A stretch of DNA of 64,000 nucleotides from the NCBI GenBank assembly GCA_951799405.1, contig OX637332.1, positions 3,229,001 to 3,293,000 on the forward strand. Direction: 5' to 3'. The stretch comes from Agapetus fuscipes. Lineage: Eukaryota > Arthropoda > Insecta > Trichoptera > Glossosomatidae. The notes below the pieces were generated by a model. It was not told the DNA's origin. It made no database searches and saw nothing but the letters and a program-made list of their open reading frames with translations. How positions within the stretch are numbered: the stretch's first letter is position 1; each line of letters opens with the position of its first letter. Position numbers and translations under genes: made by a program. Shown here piece by piece: positions 55,701-59,272 of this stretch.

Positions 55701-58080
55701 GCTTTGGTTCTGCTGCACTTTGAACCTTATCCTTGGGTCTTCCCACGTTGTCATCTTGGTCAGGTAGTTTATATAGTAACTGAAAACAAAGATATGAAGC
55801 AATTTGATCATAATGTTATGAAGTTAAATTTATTTCACAGTATTTATTTTTTAACTAGTTGATTAGGTACATAATATGGTTCACTCTGCTACTTCTTATT
55901 TGTTGACCCTCGGCAAAAAAAGCCTTACACTGCGCTCGGCTGAGACTGGAGCCAAATCAAGAATTGAAGAACCTATAAGAAGAGTTAACACATTATTTGG
56001 AGCCTATTCTCGCGTGTTTCTGAATTGACTAGACGCCTCTAGAATGGATATTTCTAGAGAGTACCAAAAGTACCAACAGTTTAAAGTGTGAAACACTACA
56101 CACACATACAGAGCAAGTAAACACACCTAGGCACACAATCACAAAAACACGCAGACATTAAACTATACATTTGTAACGATAATGTCTGCTCAGTTGCTGC
56201 CAAAAGAATGATGTCTAGTATTTAGCATGAAAAGAGACTGATGGAGGCATCCAGATTACAGTGGGAGACTGGAATGAAGAGAGATGACACAGCTTCTGGA
56301 AGATGAAAGCTTGGAGAATGGCTGCAGAGGACACAAGGCAGTAGTTTGAAGACCGTTGATCTTTCAGCGACTCAAAACAAAGCCGACACAACACTACACA
56401 CCTAACAGCCTTGCTACAATAGATCAGGACATCAACCGCTACATCATCAACACCTCTGCGGCTCTACAACAAGTGTCATAGACCCCTAGAGTCTCTGAAA
56501 TCTAGGGAGTCTCCCATACATGATTCCTTTGAATATAAATATACATTATCTAGCACGTCTTAAAGATTTGAAACACACTTCCTATGATTTTAGAAAAGAA
56601 GGTGCTTGTACAGGTTTGTGAATTCACATGTCGAGCTTGTTCTAAGATAATCAAATCAGACCAGCATGTTAGCTTCTGGATATATTCAAAAAACATATCT
56701 GTACCTTAGAGCATAAACAACAGTAGTCACATTTAGTAAAATGTGCAGGAGACGAGTTTTAGTGAAAATGTGCACTTTTTTAAAACCATCATAACTTCTA
56801 AACTAGAGGAGATATTTTTGATCTGTAAAAACTGTTTATCTTCATTTATCGATATTTATTTAATGTGAAGTAATGTGAACAACGTATGTGGAACTTCCGT
56901 GGTTTATGCTCGCACTTTTATGTGCATCCCATATTTATTACACTTGATATCTCAGTAACTATGAGTCCGAGGACTCCAATATTTTTACCACTTATAGAAC
57001 AGCTAATTATAATAATTTCTGCATCAATAACTCAAAAACGCAAAAAGTGGACTTCCGTTGTTTATGCTCTAAGGTACAGATATTATATGTCATTTGTTAA
57101 GTCGCTTGCTATCTTGTTAAGTCCTTGTTCCTTGAGTCTGCTGAGTCAAGCAAACACCAACTTTTAAATTAAGGGCCGTGGTATTTACAAAATCAATAAT
57201 ATTTACAAAACATTTCAATACAAACAAAAACCTTTGTAAATGTAAGAAGTATATTAATTTCCACTTAGGCATCTTTTCCAAAATAAAAAAAAACTAATAC
57301 ATTTTTAATTCAATAATTAAAATTAAATAATAAGTAGGTACCCATGTACCTATTGCTGTAACTGTAACTCTGTCGCCATTCCGCTAGGGGTGGCCAGAGC
57401 CTCTGCAGAGTTGCCTCCATTTTTTCCTATCCTGACATACCTCTTCCAATTCCTTCATATCCAACACCTTTTTCATGCATTTTCTTCTTTTACGCTCACT
57501 TTGTATATATCCCATTCTTTCACAATCTCATAAATCTGATCACTCCATACTTTTCTCGGTCTTCCCTTCCCTTTTCCTTTCGCACTTTCTTTGCCCTAAT
57601 TTATTATTGCTTAACTATTTATAAATACACATTTTAACTGTAATTACCTGCGTTATTTCAGGTGTGAAATATATTTGAATGAAAACAAATAAAAAAATAC
57701 TGGAAACGATACCTAAACACAAGACTAAACACAGAGGTGAGCGGGTAAGGTAGAAACGCTGAAATTAAAAAATTCAGATAACTGATTTAATTTATAGTGT
57801 ATCATATGCATAATCACTGTTATTCCTTTAAATTAATAAACACGATTTTGAAACTATGACATGTGTAAATATAGATGTATAAATAATGAATGTTGATGTG
57901 AAAGTTCCAGTAGCGTCACAAGGGGGGAATTAGCAATGGCGCAGGGATTTAAAAAATAAAATTTTCAAACATCAAAAAGGGGAGATAAAGAGGGGATTTT
58001 ACTCACTGTCGTCCAGTCCTCCGGTCGAATCTGCACTCCCAGCCCGGAGGATAAGGATGCAGATCGATATTGTCACCCAT
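29085..58080 (-). CDS. WW domain plus CUE-like repeat protein, ten-exon gene
   Basis: Exons 58080-58007, 55779-55662, 49036-48911, 46022-45787, 43567-43298, 41243-41002, 40663-40474, 35513-35367, 30677-30564 and 29310-29085 join with matching phases (2,0,0,2,2,1,2,2,2) into about 580 residues. Residues 8-42 form a WW domain (W14, W37, P40; Pro-rich ligand binding). About 165-200, 276-315 and 358-400 resemble CUE/UBA-like three-helix ubiquitin-binding modules: SSMFPTVSETHIKILL, LKSVFPKAEETLILDMLASE and LQKKYSSIADKVVSIALESV. The tail repeats G-x-N-x-x-L-x-x-G. The combination suggests a cytoplasmic adaptor linking ubiquitin to a PPxY partner; that role is inference. I do not recognise the orthologue. 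Confidence 0.88.
29546..29796 (+). repeat. Family A repeat
   Basis: Well preserved from TTCCTTGACTGGTAGGTTGG to GCAGCTTAGATTTAGATTA. A tiny reverse end of another copy lies at 29428-29470. Confidence 0.87.
29890..30000 (+). mobile_element. GRGxP-type LINE tail fragment
   Basis: GAGACAAAAGGAGAGCTTGT to AAATGGCGGTTGATATGTAA corresponds to the NKRRACMKKVM...KDRKKWRLICN region, with one frame break. Confidence 0.75.
30112..30535 (+). repeat. Family A repeat interrupted by a LINE end
   Basis: Complete up to CTTTTCAACTTAG, interrupted by the LINE at 30357-30506, then finishing TTTAGATTTAGATT. Confidence 0.87.
30357..30506 (+). mobile_element. 5'-truncated LINE 3' end with 10-bp TSD (150 bp)
   Basis: Flanked by AACTTAGCTT on both sides (30347-30356, 30507-30516). 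It encodes MEHLRCCPSCPTSCSMDDLF then AGNQRAVDIARYWANTV and TGA, nearly identical to the end of the 59273-60205 element. Confidence 0.92.
30564..30677 (-). CDS. WW/CUE gene exon 9
   Basis: Acceptor TATTCTAG, donor CTGCT|GTGAGT. It encodes PATKLPSEPSQGHRSPYLAK then TSGPNPLLIKGAQDQLL. GPNPLLIKG is the first of the C-terminal G-x-N-P-x-L units. Confidence 0.85.
30986..31176. mobile_element. Foldback MITE with nested hairpin (about 190 bp)
   Basis: Outer arms TTTTTTGGAATGAAAAAAAC... pair with ...GTTTTTTTCATTCCAAAAAA, including ACACACGGTCAGTAA. Inside, GGAAGAGACACGAAC-TAG-GTTCGTGTCTCTTCC forms a second perfect hairpin at 31031-31063. Confidence 0.88.
31273..31637 (-). repeat. Family A repeat interrupted by a T2 tail
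   Basis: ATAATCTAAGTTGCAACG ... CCTCACATCAACC with a forward T2 tail (about 31343-31415: CGCCACATGCAACCCCCTCG, GTTACACTATACGTGTG) inserted in the 3' part. Confidence 0.8.
31915..32200. mobile_element. MITE, 286-bp family, copy 2
   Basis: Same termini and same 286-bp length as copy 1, flanked by ATA on both sides (31912-31914, 32201-32203). Poly-C runs lengthened; otherwise collinear. Confidence 0.92.
32494..32562 (+). repeat. T2 SINE head only
   Basis: GTCCAGTCCATAGCTCAGTC, GGTGGAACACTTCC and GGGCTAGGGTTGAAA form a tRNA-like head with a weakened box B; the body is gone. Confidence 0.65.
32694..32922. mobile_element. hAT MITE H1, copy 1 (229 bp)
   Basis: Inverted termini CAGTGGCGAAGGGTGCCATA / (reverse) CAGTGGCGAAGCGTGCCATA and a perfect 8-bp duplication GTGTGATG (32686-32693, 32923-32930). 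Interior AT-rich, non-coding. Confidence 0.94.
32923..33684. other. AT-rich intron without recognised features
   Basis: Intron 8 of the WW/CUE gene; no ORF and no repeat relationship seen. Confidence 0.5.
33690..33930. repeat. Interspersed repeat shared with 20435-20660
   Basis: See the partner; this copy has TATCCTGTAGTTTAGAAGTC, CACAATTTCTCAAGTCAG and TTATTCAGTTTTAC. Confidence 0.65.
34247..34281. repeat. (CA)n microsatellite
   Basis: About 16 uninterrupted CA units in an intron of the WW/CUE gene. Confidence 0.95.
34671..34805 (+). repeat. T3 tRNA-like SINE head
   Basis: GGAGGCGGCCAAGTGGGCTG (box A-like) and GTTGGTTTGATCCCC (box B-like), about 45 bases apart, look like a Leu/Ser-type tRNA; then ACCCTGGTTCAACAG and TTATTGGGTA as in the other T3 copies. 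The T3 tail (AGAATAGGTTGGTGAATTGC) resumes at 35150-35240 after a T1 insertion. Confidence 0.68.
34806..35128 (-). repeat. T1 tRNA-headed SINE, full length
   Basis: On the - strand it starts GACTGGTCGGTAGCTCAG and GGTTGTGAGTTCGAATCCC, has the full body and ends GACACTTGT / GGAGTCTCCCGCATAGG followed by (A/T)n. It is inserted into a T3 element. Confidence 0.88.
35367..35513 (-). CDS. WW/CUE gene exon 8 (disordered linker)
   Basis: Acceptor TATGCTAG, donor GCAAA|GTATGC. It encodes STSPETLAALSSQAPTQATP then QLKELPSNGKTVQADKTNRR and HKTKSESA, low-complexity and basic at the end. Phase agrees on both sides. Confidence 0.85.
35755..36255 (-). repeat. T1+T2 composite SINE (dimer)
   Basis: On the - strand a full T1 head and body (36255-36024) run into AAGCTCGTAAAAAAATCGAT, then a T2 head (GCTCAATTGGTAGAATGC), the same box-B-to-tail deletion as at 27075 (GGTTCGATCTCAAAGG) and the T2 end ACTATATGTGTAGC. 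Confidence 0.88.
36470..36640 (-). repeat. T1 SINE with a different 3' tail
   Basis: Antisense body ends GCTCGCAGAGGGCTCTTGG then TGTGATACAACAACAAAAAT and AGCGCTCAACAAATAAAT, instead of the CTCTGCGGCAC tail of other T1 copies. The tail resembles the LINE 3' UTR at 17887. Confidence 0.78.
36641..36966 (-). repeat. T2 tRNA-headed SINE, full length
   Basis: On the - strand: CCGGTCGATAGCTCAGGTGG, GGGTTCGAATCCCACCGAGG, TTCGGTGTTTATTTC, CACTTCAACTGAAGTGG, CCCCTTCGGGGATAACG and ACTATATGTGTAGCTTAG. The best reference copy of T2. Confidence 0.92.
36989..37561 (+). mobile_element. hAT element with transposase C-terminus (573 bp)
   Basis: GATGCCACGAATA-type inverted ends, flanked by TAATAAAT (36981-36988, 37562-37569). 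The subterminal sequences are crowded with GCCGAATATTCGGC-type palindromes on both sides of a central transposase end. Confidence 0.88.
37094..37380 (+). pseudogene. hAT transposase dimerisation domain (hATC) remnant
   Basis: 37144-37380 encodes DPYKWWSANEKQYPNLSKFA, KVYLSSPGSSVYSERLFSEA then GNVYDEKRNRLLPENAEKLV and a natural stop: the classic hATC block. The preceding NAVANELDFYLKTVA (from 37094) is in another frame, so one frameshift separates them. The rest of the transposase is missing. Confidence 0.92.
37835..37975 (+). repeat. T2 SINE tail
   Basis: CACTTCAACTGAAGTGGTTA, GGCCGGCCCCCTGACC, AATCGCCATATGCAACCCCC and ACTACACGTGTAGCTTAG; the head is missing. Confidence 0.82.
38052..38140. 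repeat. Dispersed repeat related to 49598-49720
   Basis: GACCATGTTCCACTTGCAG and GCAT/CGTTTTCAAGGC-type segments occur in the same order in both. No termini resolved. Confidence 0.5.
38433..38597. repeat. Two family A pieces head to head
   Basis: A reverse 5' end (TATCTATAATATATGTTGC to AAAATTC) abuts a forward core (TGTTACCCCTGTGTCAGAG on). The core then runs into GC-rich unclassified sequence (38600-38850) with an open frame ending at K|GTGAGT. Confidence 0.7.
38600..38850. other. GC-rich segment of unknown origin
   Basis: CTACGGTACCTACACATTGC through GAGATAAG then GTGAGTCC could be read as an exon (LRANEGEKYTKKRDQCFAKK), but no acceptor is clear and it lies antisense in intron 7 of the WW/CUE gene. 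Possibly transposon-derived. Confidence 0.4.
38888..39117 (-). repeat. Family A repeat, diverged
   Basis: CTTGCAACTCAGATTATATA to CATACCAACCTATTGATT, with TTGCGCTTACAAATGC and GGGGTGGCATGACC. Confidence 0.8.
39805..40080 (+). mobile_element. LINE ORF2 C-terminal fragment
   Basis: NSLLNRWGLAPSPGCDSGAE, KQTVQHIVEECPIRKHPPGL then LHEATSGAGKWMDSLDLCL ends at a natural stop: the Cys/His 'CDCG....T..HI..ECP' finish of another LINE clade. The 3' UTR runs to AAGTAAGTAAAG. Confidence 0.87.
40130..40360 (+). mobile_element. LINE post-RT tail fragment
   Basis: GYIMRHEILLHDIIEGMVEG then TNYRGRPTICNM fits the 'GHI.RH..LL..IIEG..EG...RGRPR' motif of yet another LINE group; the remainder is degraded. Confidence 0.78.
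40474..40663 (-). CDS. WW/CUE gene exon 7 (CUE-like 3)
   Basis: Acceptor TTTTTTGCAG, donor AAAGA|GTGAGT. KKQLQKKYSSIADKVVSIAL then ESVDWSEERAEQILSVVLQE resembles a third CUE-like helix bundle; a Lys/Ser-rich tail (KKAKDTSKESLSKAEAQK) follows. It is separated from exon 6 by a short 338-bp intron. Confidence 0.9.
41002..41243 (-). CDS. WW/CUE gene exon 6 (CUE-like 2)
   Basis: Acceptor TTTTCCAG, donor TCAT|GTATGA (phase 1). YLKSVFPKAEETLILDMLAS then EENNVQRASEKLMSLGYFKR is a good CUE/UBA-like fold (VFP loop, LxSLGY end). A basic/Ala/Pro linker with EAEAAKAAIAPHPP follows. Confidence 0.9.
41315..41648. mobile_element. hAT MITE H1, copy 2, with a nested MITE
   Basis: H1 termini (CAGTGGCGAAGGGTGCCATA and TTGCCA...CACTG) and flanking octamers CTGTACTG / TTGTACTG (41307-41314, 41649-41656). 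The right terminus is split by the 98-bp MITE; removing it restores a TTTGCCACTG end. Confidence 0.9.
41546..41643. mobile_element. Palindromic MITE (98 bp) nested in H1
   Basis: CCCAAGTAACCTTTTAGG pairs with ...CTTAAAAGGTTACTTGGG at the other end; the arms are almost the entire element, with internal AAAAAGGTT units. It appears to duplicate CA on insertion. Confidence 0.9.
41655..41770 (-). mobile_element. GRGxP-type LINE 3' fragment
   Basis: GTAACTCTGTTGCCATTCTG, GGGGTGGTAAGAGCCTCTGC, ATCCATCACTTTTTTCAT: the antisense end region as at 57360, shortened. Confidence 0.75.
41868..42098 (+). repeat. Family A repeat
   Basis: GTTCCTTGACTTATGGGATG to AATGTTAATATATCTGTC; the core is diverged and the GATTA end is absent. 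Confidence 0.82.
42105..42312 (+). repeat. T3 tRNA-like SINE
   Basis: The head ATAGCCGCGGGGATCAAG / GCTGGTTCGAATCCC, then CCCTGGTTCAACAGATGCC, CTGGCCAGGTAAAATAGG and GTGGATTGCATTCCTTTCC with an A-rich end: the most complete T3. Confidence 0.75.
42700..43165 (+). mobile_element. GRGxP-type LINE ORF2 C-terminus (best copy)
   Basis: 141 open codons: ERMNEDRLTKKVYKGNVIGK, RGRGRPWKKWIYQISEIANE then KRRVCMKRVMKLDEMKEVCK. It ends with CGYTGPP and the CCCCTAGAGGAATGGCGGC finish. RT catalytic motifs are absent, so it is a 5'-truncated copy. Confidence 0.9.
43298..43567 (-). CDS. WW/CUE gene exon 5 (end of CUE 1, Ala-rich)
   Basis: Acceptor TTCCTTAG, donor CTCAG|GTGAGG. YYNREAVVISALQVEKHP completes the first CUE-like module. 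It then encodes a Pro/Ser linker and an Ala-rich run (LQQAAAAACAAARQANARQA) before SPRASPPTRPNSGASG. Long open frames on the opposite strand here result from the GC-rich codons. Confidence 0.87.
43614..44437 (-). repeat. Family A repeat split by a LINE
   Basis: TCTAATCTAAATCTAAATC ... CTCAAATGAACATAA and, after the LINE, AGCCCTGCAACTCTTGCCG ... CATACCAACCTC. The two halves rejoin exactly at GAACATAA. Confidence 0.92.
43763..44332 (-). mobile_element. 5'-truncated WNxLP-type LINE (570 bp) with 8-bp TSD
   Basis: Duplication GAACATAA (43755-43762, 44333-44340). On the - strand the frame NFLGKSFTVHATRLWNALPL then AIFKKLLKEHLLS ends at a stop; the 3' UTR has a TACATA microsatellite, AGACCGCCCATTGTACAT and GTACAATAAAGTTTATT before (ATT)n, a 3' end seen in lepidopteran LINEs. 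Confidence 0.92.
44503..45496. repeat. Direct repeat of about 90 bp (two copies)
   Basis: CTGAAAGAAGAAGA...ATAGATCT.TTTG.GCTTC and GAGGTCTTCTTG.GGGT at 44503-44600 and 45412-45496. Between them, 44845-44880 holds an 18-base tandem (GCGACTAGCCAACC). Confidence 0.7.
45787..46022 (-). CDS. WW/CUE gene exon 4 (start of CUE-like 1)
   Basis: Acceptor GCGCCTAG, donor AAAAAA|GTGAGT. It encodes Ser/Gly/Pro-rich YELGGRSQGSPLSGGSPILG, a helical stretch (YSLTSKLQETSISLAADTEA) and SSMFPTVSETHIKILL. The MFP motif marks the CUE loop. Confidence 0.87.
46068..46318 (+). repeat. Family A repeat
   Basis: CTTAACTTATAGGTTGGGAT to CCTTTGCAACTCAGATTATA. It starts 40 bases upstream of exon 4 on the other strand (in intron 3). 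Confidence 0.85.
46320..46570 (-). repeat. T3 SINE-like copy
   Basis: AATGCAATTCACCAACCC, GCCTGGCCGGAAACAGGTAT, ATGACATCTGTTTTACC and a reverse head with GGTTCGAATCTGTG, i.e. box B on this strand in the expected reversed place. Confidence 0.6.
46589..47145 (-). repeat. T2 SINE split by a family A copy
   Basis: The T2 tail (46589-46712) and T2 head/body (47010-47145, CCTGACACCCTCTGTGAG, GAGCTATCGACCGGACTA) flank a reverse family A copy at 46722-46918. Confidence 0.8.
46722..46918 (-). repeat. Family A repeat, diverged
   Basis: CAGACACTTGTAAGTTCG, AACCTCACATGAACATC, GCATTAGCAAAAGTGAACC, CATACCAACCTTTTAG. Confidence 0.78.
47315..47507. mobile_element. Foldback element (about 190 bp)
   Basis: GATGCTTGGTATTGTTCTTC and the inverted AGAGCAATACCAAGCATTTG, with TTGACCATGGTTC / GAACTATGGACC also pairing. 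Confidence 0.75.
47525..47945. mobile_element. MITE with ~45-bp inverted ends
   Basis: AAACATTTCGACGGTTAAAA ... AAGCGACA pairs with TGTCGCTTACTACCTTTTAA ... GTCGATTTGTT. Directly adjoins the preceding foldback. Confidence 0.72.
47997..48456 (+). mobile_element. hAT element carrying LINE sequence (460 bp)
   Basis: Termini CAGGAGCCGGCAGCCT and (reverse) CAGGGGCCGGCAACCT with octamers GGCTACGT / GGCTAGGT (47989-47996, 48457-48464). The interior encodes FGERAFAVAGPLAWNHLPHH then VRELEDHGKFRNALKTSN, a WNxLP-type LINE ORF2 end, not a transposase. Confidence 0.87.
48542..48754. mobile_element. hAT MITE H1, copy 3 (213 bp)
   Basis: Termini CAGTGGCGAAGGGTGCCATA and ATGGCACGCTTCTCCACTG; the interior aligns with copies 1 and 2 minus a short deletion. 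Flanking octamers ATAAGTAT / GTAGATAT match weakly. Confidence 0.88.
48911..49036 (-). CDS. WW/CUE gene exon 3 (Pro/Tyr-rich)
   Basis: 42 codons, phase 0 at both ends: QTGHGSPYHVYPYPSPVPLQ, then HAFQPPPYPSTYSPKTLTKQ and IV. It contains PPPYPS, which fits a PPxY WW ligand. The acceptor reads CTGCAG|CAG, a NAGNAG site that could drop one Gln. Strongly GC-rich against an AT-rich intron. Confidence 0.85.
49197..49871 (+). repeat. Family A repeat interrupted by about 450 bp
   Basis: Family A runs to CATGCGGCATGTTTAAGC (about 49320) and resumes at ACACATGTATGTTTGAGGGC (about 49788) to TTGCATCTTAGG. The insert contains a segment like 38052-38140 and the GAACACCGACCATGAAAG block found at 25060. Confidence 0.7.
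50158..50337 (-). mobile_element. MITE, 250-bp family, truncated
   Basis: CCTCCCAGTGCTTGTTTTAC, ATCTACCATTTGATTCAAAG, CACAATCTGAGCTAAGAAAA; the far end breaks at GACACACTGGGCC. Confidence 0.75.
50433..51427. mobile_element. Large foldback element with two 389-bp arms
   Basis: Bases 50433-50821 and 51039-51427 are inverted copies of each other with few differences. Key landmarks are GCCATTAGCGTTTGAAAAAG, GTAACTATTTTGCTAAGACC, AAACGCGTTTTTTGAAAT and CAATGTATAGTTCTGTAAG. The 217-bp centre holds a 120-bp-period direct repeat. No ORF of note. Confidence 0.95.
50824..51039. repeat. Direct repeat in the centre of the foldback
   Basis: GTATTATACAAGCAACGTTG ... AAGTTGCTTCGGCT occurs at 50824 and again at 50944 almost identically, including AAGCGCGCTACATTTTTTC and GTAAACGACGTTTTCG. 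Confidence 0.93.
51436..51551 (+). repeat. Third partial copy of the foldback arm
   Basis: CAGTTTTTCCATATTTACTC to GTTCTGTAAGTAAAAAGC repeats the outer 100 bases of the left arm in the same orientation, right after the right arm. Confidence 0.88.
51568..52036 (-). repeat. Two family A copies in tandem
   Basis: 51568-51788 and 51789-52036, same orientation, sharing unusual features (CCAGCAACTCTTATAGACC, GGTATGACAGCCTCATGCC / GGTATGAGAGCCTCATGCC), so one probably arose from the other by local duplication. Confidence 0.87.
52266..52497 (+). mobile_element. MITE, 250-bp family
   Basis: CCTTAGTGCTTGTTTGTC and (reverse) CTCATCCTCCCAGTGCTTG-type ends, with AGCTCAGATTGTGTAGAATG inside; used as the intact reference for the split copy at 6970. 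Confidence 0.8.
52736..53026 (-). repeat. T1 tRNA-headed SINE with LINE-like 3' tail
   Basis: The - strand starts ATGACCGGTCCGTAGTCC, box B GTGGGTTCGAATGCC, body CAGCAACTGGGTCTTG, tail CTTGAGGTGTGATACACAC and AGCGCTCACCAAATAAATC: the second T1 tail type. Confidence 0.88.
53385..53826. mobile_element. MITE with ~65-bp inverted ends (442 bp)
   Basis: GCGTGTTCCCATTCCACAAC ... ACACATGCAC at left pairs with GTGCATGTGTGAGTGAACAT ... GGAATGGGAACACGCG at right. Interior AT-rich. Confidence 0.87.
54008..55060. repeat. Cluster of inverted and direct arms (GCCTCAC-CAGT type)
   Basis: CATACTAACATTTCCTTTTA-GCCTCACTAG (54030), its inverse CTAGTGAGGCCTGAGGTAAG (54137) and a direct partner CGTACTAACACTTCTCTTAG-GCCTCACCAG (54985) form a foldback plus a distant copy. 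Confidence 0.7.
54421..54527. mobile_element. Small MITE (about 105 bp)
   Basis: GGCCCGGTATTTTCAAAGTT-AGCTCA and the inverted GCTAACATTGAAAATACAGG-GAC bound it. Confidence 0.8.
55068..55390 (-). repeat. T1 tRNA-headed SINE adjoining 5S rRNA sequence
   Basis: The - strand starts TTGGACCGGTCC, continues with a T1 head with box B damage and the full body, and ends in the GACACTTGT / GTAGTCTCCCGCACAGG tail. The 5S-like block ends exactly where T1 begins. Confidence 0.87.
55391..55510 (-). pseudogene. 5S rRNA-like sequence (full length, 120 bp)
   Basis: On the - strand: CCAACGACGTTAGCCATGTT at the start, CACCGAAGTTAAGCAACATT, GGATGGGTAACCGCTC and CGCGTGTCGTTGGCATCTT at the end, the layout and length of insect 5S rRNA. 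Several changes (for example TAACCG for TGACCG, and loss of CTCGTCCGATC identity) indicate a pseudogene. Confidence 0.88.
55662..55779 (-). CDS. WW/CUE gene exon 2 (second half of WW)
   Basis: Acceptor TTTTCAG and donor CAACAG|GTAATT. The first base completes His25, then YYINYLTKMTTWEDPRIRFK: Tyr-Tyr, the second Trp and the closing Pro of a canonical WW. Gln/His-rich sequence follows. The WW domain is thus split by a 2.2-kb intron. Confidence 0.92.
55960..56170 (-). mobile_element. Diverged LTR fragment
   Basis: AGAATGGATATTTCTAGAGA, CCAACAGTTTAAAGTGTG, GCAAGTAAACACACCTAGGC match, in reverse, the middle of the solo LTR at 58669-59032. Confidence 0.75.
56200..56530 (+). mobile_element. Probable LINE 3' end sharing the T1 SINE tail
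   Basis: The frame around 56300 reads KAWRMAAEDTRQ, like the W..LA.DR..W finish of some LINEs; it then continues into CACCTCTGCGGCTCTACAAC, GTGTCATAGACCCCTAGAG and GGGAGTCTCCCATACATG, the T1 tail, with no T1 head or body. Confidence 0.55.
56531..57355. other. Intron 1 / unclassified AT-rich stretch
   Basis: No exon or repeat recognised; it contains an inexact inverted pair around 56715 and 57065 (GCATAAACAACAG / GTTGTTTATGCTC). Confidence 0.5.
57360..57600 (-). mobile_element. GRGxP-type LINE ORF2 tail fragment
   Basis: AACTCTGTCGCCATTCCGCT, GGCCAGAGCCTCTGC, then antisense codons for RKRKCMKKVLDMKELEEVC and KGKGRPRKVWSDQI: the usual motif with frame breaks. Confidence 0.82.
58007..58080 (-). 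CDS. WW/CUE gene exon 1 (start codon, first half of WW)
   Basis: ATG at 58080-58078 is followed by GDNIDLHPYPPGWECRFDRR and TGR, ending in CA|GTGAGT (phase 2). LPPGW-like PYPPGWECRFDRRTG is the first strand of a WW domain. The GC-rich sequence up to about 58230 is the likely 5' UTR. Confidence 0.88.
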
Positions 58081-58250
58081 ATTTGCATTTGGCAGGATTT
58101 GAACAGCGTGGACTTGCAGCGCACTAGCACCAGGCTTACCAACACTGAGCCTGGAGCCAGAGCGGAAAGACTGCGGCCGAACGGCGGCGGAAGGTGGCGA
58201 ACGCTAGGGTGACCAAGCAGTTTGACAGCCAACCAATATTTTTCTATTTA
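58081..58250 (-). promoter_or_regulatory. Likely 5' UTR/promoter of the WW/CUE gene
   Basis: A GC-rich island (GCTCCAGGCTCAGTGTTGG, CGGCCGCAGTCTTTCC on the - strand; CGCCGCCGTTCGG) directly before the ATG, in a window otherwise AT-rich. No TATA box is obvious; the start site is not located. Confidence 0.5.
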
Positions 58251-58650
58251 GTCCTTGACTTTTAGGTTGGTATAGGTGACGTCATGTAAAAAGAACGCTG
58301 AGGGGAAGTGGAGGGGGTGTGTTTGCGCATGGGTTACAGTTGCGCAAGTACCAAAAAGTCCGCTAAATCGCCTACTGCGCAGCTCGCCGCCAGCGTTCTT
58401 TTTACATGGCGCGACTTCTATGAGGCCATATTGTAAAAAATGGTTCACTTTGCCAATATCATCCCTGTGTCGGAGAAGGTCGGCAAAAGTTGTAGGGCTT
58501 ATGTTCATTTGAGGTTTGGATTTTATTTGTAAATACACATTCAGCATTTGTAAACGCGAACTACACGTGTTTGTTTGTGGGCATGCATTTGAAAGCCTTA
58601 AATGTGAATATATCTCTGCAACTTAGATTATAGATAGATTATATAAGTAG
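58251..58650 (+). repeat. Family A repeat interrupted by a MITE
   Basis: GTCCTTGACTTTTAGGTTGG, then the MITE, then TATGAGGCCATATTGT ... CTGCAACTTAGATTATAG. It lies about 170 bp upstream of the WW/CUE start codon. Confidence 0.88.
58274..58418. mobile_element. MITE (145 bp) inside family A
   Basis: CATGTAAAAAGAACGCTG and its inverse CAGCGTTCTTTTTACATG form the ends; TAT flanks both sides (58271-58273, 58419-58421) and removal restores GGTTGGTATGAGGC. Confidence 0.88.
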
Positions 58651-58668
58651 TTAATTTACCAACAATAT

Positions 58669-59032
58669 TGTTACGAATCTAAAGGTTTATGCTTGCATGT
58701 TTTTGTGATTGCATGTCTAGGCGTGTTTACTTGCTATATGTATGTGTGTGTGTGTGTGTAGACGTGAGTGTTTGACATTTTAAACTGTTGGTGCTCTCTT
58801 GAAATATCCATTCTAGAGGCGACTCGAACGCGTAAGAATACGCCTCAGTTACATATAAATATAGGCTGCGATTTTGTGGAGCTGCAGTGATCTATTAACA
58901 CCCAAGATGTGAAACCGACAATACAGAAGTTAAAGAGTGAACTATGTTATGTAATCAACTTGTAAAGAATAAATACTGTGAAATAAATTCAACTGCAATT
59001 TATTAAAAGTGAACCCACGATAAATCATAACA
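58669..59032 (+). mobile_element. Solo LTR (364 bp)
   Basis: TGTTACGAATCT...AAATCATAACA begins TG and ends CA, flanked by a 4-bp duplication ATAT (58665-58668, 59033-59036). AATAAATACTG supplies a poly(A) signal; a (TG)n run lies inside. A gypsy-type LTR is likely from the TGTTACG start. Confidence 0.87.
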
Positions 59033-59089
59033 ATATATTGCTTTAAATATACTAGTTAGTTTAGCAACCAACATATGGTTAATTGACTG

Positions 59090-59142
59090 TTATTGTAGCT
59101 CTGACCCCATTCAGAGCCTCAACAGAGTTGCCTCTATAGGTA
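59090..59142 (-). mobile_element. GRGxP-type LINE end, tiny fragment
   Basis: TGTAGCTCTGACCCCATTC, AGAGCCTCAACAGAGTTGCC, as at 57365. Confidence 0.6.
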
Positions 59143-59272
59143 CTATATAATCAAAGTTGCAAAGATATACTGATGGATTATCTTGTAAAATGACACATGA
59201 TGGTTCAATGTGATGTTAGCTGAATTGTTAAAATTGAAGAAGTATTTTGTTGATAGCAAAAAACAAAATAAT

